Source of the DNA: Artemia franciscana | Lineage: Eukaryota; Arthropoda; Branchiopoda; Anostraca; Artemiidae | DNA: 64,000 nucleotides | Assembly: GCF_032884065.1 (NCBI RefSeq) | Contig: NC_088875.1 | Span: 43,199,291-43,263,290 of the forward strand | Direction: 5' to 3' | Part shown: positions 58,641 through 64,000 of the stretch, piece after piece | Numbering within the stretch: the stretch's first letter is position 1 | Layout: the number at the start of each line of letters is the position of its first letter | Position numbers and translations under genes: made by a program | Notes under the pieces: model-generated | The model's input: the letters and a program-made list of their open reading frames with translations, nothing else | Told to the model about the DNA's origin: nothing | The model's database searches: none

Positions 58641-61121
58641 GTAAGTTTTGTTTAGTTACAATGCTAACCAACACTTAGCCAGATTGGCTAGCTGGCTGAC
58701 TACGGTTTTCATAGCTTTTTCATTTGGCTCATTATATCTATATGAATGTAAGCATAAATCTACGTAAAAATAATTAGCATCAAAGTGAAGATGAGATTGC
58801 ATTTTTGATTACCTGAAAAATCTTCAAGTAATCTGCTTTTGGTTTTATTTAACTAGTGCCAGCACGTGCTTACCAAAAATCAAGTTTATATGTTCTTCGG
58901 ATTTGTACCCTCTTAGGATAAAATAAGACCTTTATTTTTTATTTTTATTTCTATCATGGATGCAAGTTGGCCAAATCTACATTTCGAAGTCAACAAGAAG
59001 AGATAAGAAGAAAAATTTCAAAAAAAAACAACAACAAAAAAACAGCAAGTAAAAAGAGGGTATTTAATTAAGTGAATTAAAAAGAGGGCATTAAAATATA
59101 AAATGGTTTAAAAACAAAAATCTATGTAAAGGTGGCTAAAGAATGCATTAACACATAACAAAATCAAACGAATAATCATTCGTGGAATGTTAAGCGCCAT
59201 GCAATAAGAATTCAAAAATATTAAAAACTAATGAAAGTAGAAAAATTTAGAAAGTCAATAAAAAAGCAAAAAGGGAGAAAAATGAACGAAGTATACACGT
59301 AGTAAAAAGAGAGAAACTATTGCGTTGTTTTATTAATTTGATTCTTAAATTTGGCAATTGGCAATTGGGGAGGGAATGGCAATTGGTGAAACCAGTGCTA
59401 CCTGTAGAAAGCAGACCTCTGCCATGCGATTGAGCATCAAGTGGATGGGAACAAAAAAGATATGTAATGACAAAGACAACGTAATGACAATGACAAAGAA
59501 ATTGTCTTCCATGCCGCTCAGACTTTTAAGTTGTCATTGTCGCTCAGGGGTACATGCTTTCACTTACTGTATTATGTTATTGCCTTTGACATTATAATTA
59601 CACAATGGGCTTAAACAACCTAACACACATTGTACAATGCTCACAAGACCGAAAATTGAGCTGTTTAATTACGTAATTCTGAATGAAGTAAAAATAAGAA
59701 GATTTTTTGATAATTGCTATTCTAATAGATCATAATTCCAAAATTTGGAATTCCAGTTGATCCCAGTAGGGTATAAAATAGATTCTTAAAGATTGACAGG
59801 GCATTTATAATGAAAATAAAGTTGGTTTTGTAATCAATTAACAACCCTGATTTGATGTTTTTATTCAGTGATTTCACTAAGCTTTTAAATAACAAAAAAG
59901 AAGAACGGTAAATCTTTGTGTTAAGTCAAGTCATGGAGGTTGGATCGATTATGAAACATCTAGTTTTGAAATTGAAGACGCACTAAAGGATTTTGAGCTA
60001 AACAATAATTAGGCAGGAATAATTTCAATATTTTTTTAATAATTTATGCTGGCATTCCTATATTCTTAATTTAATATTCTTACATATGTTGTGTTACACT
60101 TTTTAAAACATGTGGTTAGATATTAGTCATTTTTCTGAAACGCTTCTGTATTTGGGGAAATGCCAGAAGTATTCATAATTTCCTTGGTAACTTTATATCT
60201 CGAGATTTTTCTGGCTTGGAATCAAACCTTGTCTTCTCTTTCGTTTTGAGATCTATAGACGTCTGTATTTTTTATAGGGAATAAAAATACATATTGAATA
60301 TGAATTTTTTTTATTTAAGTATTGTTCAAATTGCGGCTTGAGCCTTAATGATATACATAGCTTATATTACACACGTCACATAGTTGCAGCTTATAGTTTA
60401 TATAATGTACATTACATAATCCTTCACATTACGAGATAAATTAATTCCTGAGATGTATAATTTACATTTAAGGAGTCAGAAGGATAAACGCTTTTAGCAA
60501 AAGTAGGAAAAAGTCGCAAATACTGGGAACCACAAGGAATCTCCTAACTACCCAGAGGGTAGCTACCCCTCCTAAATCTGAACTTTAAAGTAGCTCTAGG
60601 TACTAGTAGATGGTTATCTTTACTTTTAACATTAATTATAAAACTCCTATAGACCCTAGTGTCCTTTATCAATTTTAAACCTTTGATTTACCACAAAATG
60701 ATACACAAAGTTGGCCGTCATACCATTCTGTGAGTACCATGTTAACCTATGAGACATTCTATGACTAAATAATATATTGTCCGTAGCTAGAATATGAATC
60801 TGTAATTAAATAGGAGTCTATTATTCTTTTAGCAAAAAAGACACAAAGGTAATTTAATTTAGCTATAAATTCTGAAAGATCATTCACAAAGATCATTGCC
60901 GAGTCAAGTTTTATAACATAATCCCTGAATGTCAGAAATATTTATCCACAGTTGGAGAAGGAAAAGGGGAAAGTAATGGATTGATTTTTAGTATGATCAT
61001 ACAGAAATTTAAATACCTAGTTTTCCTAAAATTTTCTTTGAAACATGTTGTAACTAATCTAGTTCCTTCATGACCGTTCATTTGTGCACTTTTATTTTTT
61101 AATCAGTAAACACTGTTATAG
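58641..61121 (+). other. Intron 4 of the lipid transfer protein gene
   Basis: 2.5 kb, AT-rich, without a recognised mobile element. The frame at 59358-59597 has no motif I recognise. Confidence 0.6.
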
Positions 61122-61323
61122 CAAACCCAGACAGTTCCTATTTTCCGAGCCAATTCTGAGTGCCGTATGCTGGTTAACAAAGGTGTTGTTGAATCTTCAC
61201 AATGTATAGAAACTCATCTACTCAGACCATTGTCGTCAGTAGCTGGTGGAGGAGCACAGACAAAAGCTGTTGCCTCCATTTCACTCCAAAGTACGAAAAA
61301 AGCAAGCTCATTCAAGGCAGAAA
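61122..61323 (+). CDS. Vitellogenin/apolipophorin-like lipid transfer protein, exon (C..C-E-T-H-L-x-R-P motif)
   Basis: Enters in phase 0 after 'gttatag' and ends one base into a codon before GTAAGA. It contains NSECRMLVNKGVVESSQCIE followed by THLLRPLSS and GAQTKAVASISLQS. This matches the family block with a Cys pair and the 'C-x-E-x-H-L-x-R-P' string that closes the N-terminal beta-barrel. The acceptor could instead be at 61130 ('acccag'), which would drop three residues without changing frame. Confidence 0.88.
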
Positions 61324-61542
61324 GTAAGAATCTATTTATATTTTATTAAATGGACGGTTAGGTTACCAAGTCTATTGATTTCATAACTGAAACGATCGAA
61401 AAAATTGATATAAAAACTGCGATACCAGTTATGGTTAGACATACGTGCAGGGGTACGGGTAGTTGTAGATGTACCCGCTCAGAAATTCTAGAATAAGATA
61501 AAATCTGCAGAATTTTCTATGTTCTTTAATTTTTTTTTTTAG

Positions 61543-61623
61543 CTTGGAGCCCTCGAAAAGTATTTGGCTTAAAGGAGAAGAACAATTTGGGGCAAGAGGT
61601 TAGAAATGGTCTTAAGAAAAACG
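61543..61623 (+). CDS. Vitellogenin/apolipophorin-like lipid transfer protein, probable exon, 3' end uncertain
   Basis: After a poly-T tract and AG acceptor, two bases complete the split codon (Thr), followed by WSPRKVFGLKEKNNLGQE and VRNGLKKNG. In the family a 'p-x-x-L-x-F-E' strand and the start of the alpha-helical lipid transfer domain come here, so the fit is plausible but weak. Possible donors are at 61599 (GTTAGA) and 61624 (GTATTT); the frame stays open to 61673. No later exon was found to the window end, so the rest of this large protein must lie downstream. Confidence 0.45.
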
Positions 61624-61676
61624 GTATTTTTTTTTGTCTTAATTTCAGCACAATTTTCTCACTTCTCTTCGACTGA

Positions 61677-62435
61677 TGATTTAATTCTTAAGATTTGAAT
61701 TAGAATTATAATACAATGTCGCAATAATTTAAGCGATTATTTCATTACTTGAATAATTTTAATTTTTGAAAGTGATTAAGAACAAATCTATTCTTGAAAG
61801 TGGAGTAAAATATTAATAAATAGGTTCTAGTTGTTTAACTGATTTTTCTTCTAAGATGTCTTTGTAGCTTCTGTACACAGCAGTCATATATATGTGTAAA
61901 AAAGAGAGAAAAAATACGAAGAAAAAATTGGATGGATAGAAATCACATTGAAGTTGACATAGATAACCAACACGATCCATGCTCTTAAAATTAAATGTAG
62001 TCTACTTGTATTGGATGTCCCAACACGCACATAATTGGCCCAACAGGCCAGTTTGTGCTATTGAGAGGAACAATTAGTGTTTTGTTTATATTTTACTTCA
62101 CTGTTTTTTCACGAATTAGCAATTGTGTATTATGGTTTGATTGTTTCTTTGAATTCTCTTTCAATTTTATATTCTTTTTTCTTACTTGTTATGGCTTAAA
62201 TTCTTTCTTTTTTTCAACGCTGATACCATGTTGTATAGAGGCAAAATGTTCATTTGATTGTTATCTTTTTCTTCCTACATCCGTTGTTTTCATGATTTAC
62301 TTCTTTGGCTTTTACGCGCGTAATTTAGCCAATATTTGCTGAAATATAAGTAAGTTTATCATAGGCAGCCCAATAGCCCTTCCCTAGTAAAGAGCGATGT
62401 GGGCACAATGTTAGTTTTTTTTTGGTTTTAGACCA
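61677..62435. other. AT-rich sequence downstream of the last exon found
   Basis: The plus frame at 62055-62342 is Phe/Cys-rich and hydrophobic, typical of T-rich non-coding DNA, and has no recognised family. Presumably intronic. Confidence 0.45.
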
Positions 62436-62439
62436 GGGC

Positions 62440-64000
62440 ACTTCATATTGAATGGTTTGTCATAGAAACTTTGAAACGGGCTCATTGATTTGGAAATTAA
62501 AGATGTTAGTTCCCTTTTTAATAGTTGAAAGTGATTGGAGGACATCCAACCCCCTCCCACGCCCACCAATTCCCAAACACATTCAATCAAATTTTGAGAT
62601 GGACTTTTTGTTCAGCGTAAGTAAAAGATTTGGAAATTATGTCTTTGAGGACTACAACCCCCCCCCCCTACAGCCCTCGTGGCTAGGGTTGTAAGTTATG
62701 CCCTGAGTGCAAATAAGGCTTATATAGAAAGTACTGTCGTAGAAACTTCAAAAAGGCCTCATTTGATCAAAACTGAGAGGACTAGTGCCCTTTCTAATAG
62801 TCAAAAGTGATCGGAGGGCAAGTACCCTCCCCCCCCCTACGCCCATCATTTCCCCAAACACTTCCGATCAAATTCCGATATAACCATTTTTTCAACATAC
62901 TTAAAAGGTCAGGAAAGTACATCTTCGGAAATGACCCCCCCCCACAGCCCTCAGGGCAAGGGTTGTAAGTTATGGCCCGGGGACATATAATTTTTTTTTA
63001 TAGAAAGTAGTGTCGTAGAAACTTCAGAAAGGGCTCATTCAATTGGAAATTGAGAGGACTAGTGCGCTTTTTAATGTTAGAAAGTGAGAGGGGGCAAATA
63101 TCCCCTCCCACGCCCATCGTTTCCCCAAATATTTCCGATCAAAATTTTGAGATTCATTCAATCAGATTCAAGCCATTTCATTCAATGTAGTTCAAAGGTC
63201 CAGAAATTATGTCTTTGAGGATGACAACCCCACACAGCCCCAAGGGCAAGGGTTGTAAGTCATGCCCTGGGGGCATATAAGGTTTTTATAGAAAGCATGA
63301 TCATATAAACTTTGAAGGGGGCTCATTGGAATGGTAATCAGAAGCTCTAGTCCTCCTTTTTTAAGTCAAAGTGAACGGAGGGCAGCTACTCCCCTCCCCA
63401 CACACGTCGTACTGTCCCGAAATGCATCTGACGTCGTACTGTCCCGAAATGCATCTGATAGAGTTGTTGAGATAGCCATTTTATTTAACATAATCCAAAT
63501 GTCGTATAACAAGGCTTTTGGGGTTGATACAAATCCCAAGAGCCTGGGGGAAAGGGTTGTAAGTTATGCCCTGTGGGATTTAAGGTTCTTATGGAAGGGA
63601 TGGCTGAATAAACTTTGGAGGAGGATCGCTTGGTTGGAAACTGAAAGTTCTAGCTCCCTTTAAAAGGCAAAAGTGATGAAGTACAGCTACCCCCCTCCCC
63701 CTCCCGGCCACACATCTTTTCACCAAACAAATCTGATTGAAATTGTGATATAGCGATTTTGTTCAAAATAGTCAAAAGAACATATAACAGTGCCTTTAGG
63801 GTTGACACAATCCCCCAGTGCCCTGGATAAAGTCATACCCTTGGGGTATATAAGTTTTTTTTTAAACGGATGGTCGTATAAACTTCAGATAGGGCTCATT
63901 TGATTTGAAATCGGAAGTTTGTAGTGTCCTTTTTAAGAGTCAAAAGGGATTTGAAAGTAACAAGCCCCCGCAACGCTTATCATTTCCCCATAGACGTCAA
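62440..64000 (-). repeat. Family D array (about 240-bp units), inverted, running off the window
   Basis: About six units in reverse orientation relative to 10990-13320: 'agggttgtaagttatgccc', 'gggggcatataaggttttta', 'agggctcattcaattggaaa', 'tcaaaagtgatcggagggca', 'ctcccacgcccatcgtttcc', 'tgagatagccattttattta'. One unit carries a 26-bp tandem duplication ('cgtcgtactgtcccgaaatg', 63406 and 63432). Confidence 0.8.

Noticed and set aside
62055-62342. Hydrophobic Phe-rich frame that could look like a membrane protein
   Set aside because: Composition is that of T-rich DNA; no charged loops or family pattern.

Overview
This looks like an AT-rich, intron-bearing arthropod nuclear contig, packed with transposon remnants and satellites. 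It carries a vitellogenin/apolipophorin-type lipid transfer protein gene split by long introns, a processed pseudogene of exocyst subunit Sec6, and remnants of Penelope-like, RTE-like and Jockey/CR1-like retroelements. TTAGG-like strings occur near 18.1 and 18.7 kb. From memory only, the dispersed repeat carrying the palindrome CAGTTCGTGGTAACGAACTG resembles repeats in brine shrimp (Artemia) introns, so a branchiopod crustacean is my best guess. No rRNA, tRNA, CRISPR or bacterial operon was seen.

Layout. 0-1.4 kb: 3' part of a Penelope-like element (RT end plus GIY-YIG nuclease) with a hammerhead-ribozyme-like motif. 1.4-7.5 kb: minisatellites and a decayed RTE fragment. 8.6-10.4 kb: a copy of the dispersed 'family C' repeat ending in a fold-back. 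10.7-10.9 kb: a palindrome made from a Penelope-type terminus. 11-13.3 kb: an array of roughly 240-bp units, seen again at 39.4-40.4 kb and inverted at 62.4-64 kb. 15.9-18.9 kb: a CA/GA-rich minisatellite containing two large fold-backs. 20.6-22.6 kb: the Sec6 pseudogene. 22.9-24.1 kb: a minus-strand LINE. 24.3-31.5 kb: one family C copy split by about 5.6 kb of roughly 285-bp satellite. 31.5-44.5 kb: further family C copies, tandem duplications and a LINE tail. 44.66-61.6 kb: six exons of the lipid transfer protein gene on the plus strand, whose 9.65-kb second intron hosts a minus-strand LINE, a Penelope-type terminus, an inverted-repeat element and an RTE-like element.

The only apparently functional host gene is the lipid transfer protein. 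Its exons keep phase and conserved cysteines, but the signal-peptide exon and most of the protein are not in the window or were not found. Everything else is mobile or repetitive. I found no clear undescribed multi-gene system. The observations most worth checking are the hammerhead-like motifs at three Penelope-type termini, the fold-backs inside the CA/GA minisatellite, and the satellite expanded inside a family C copy. Repeat boundaries and copy numbers were read by eye and are approximate.
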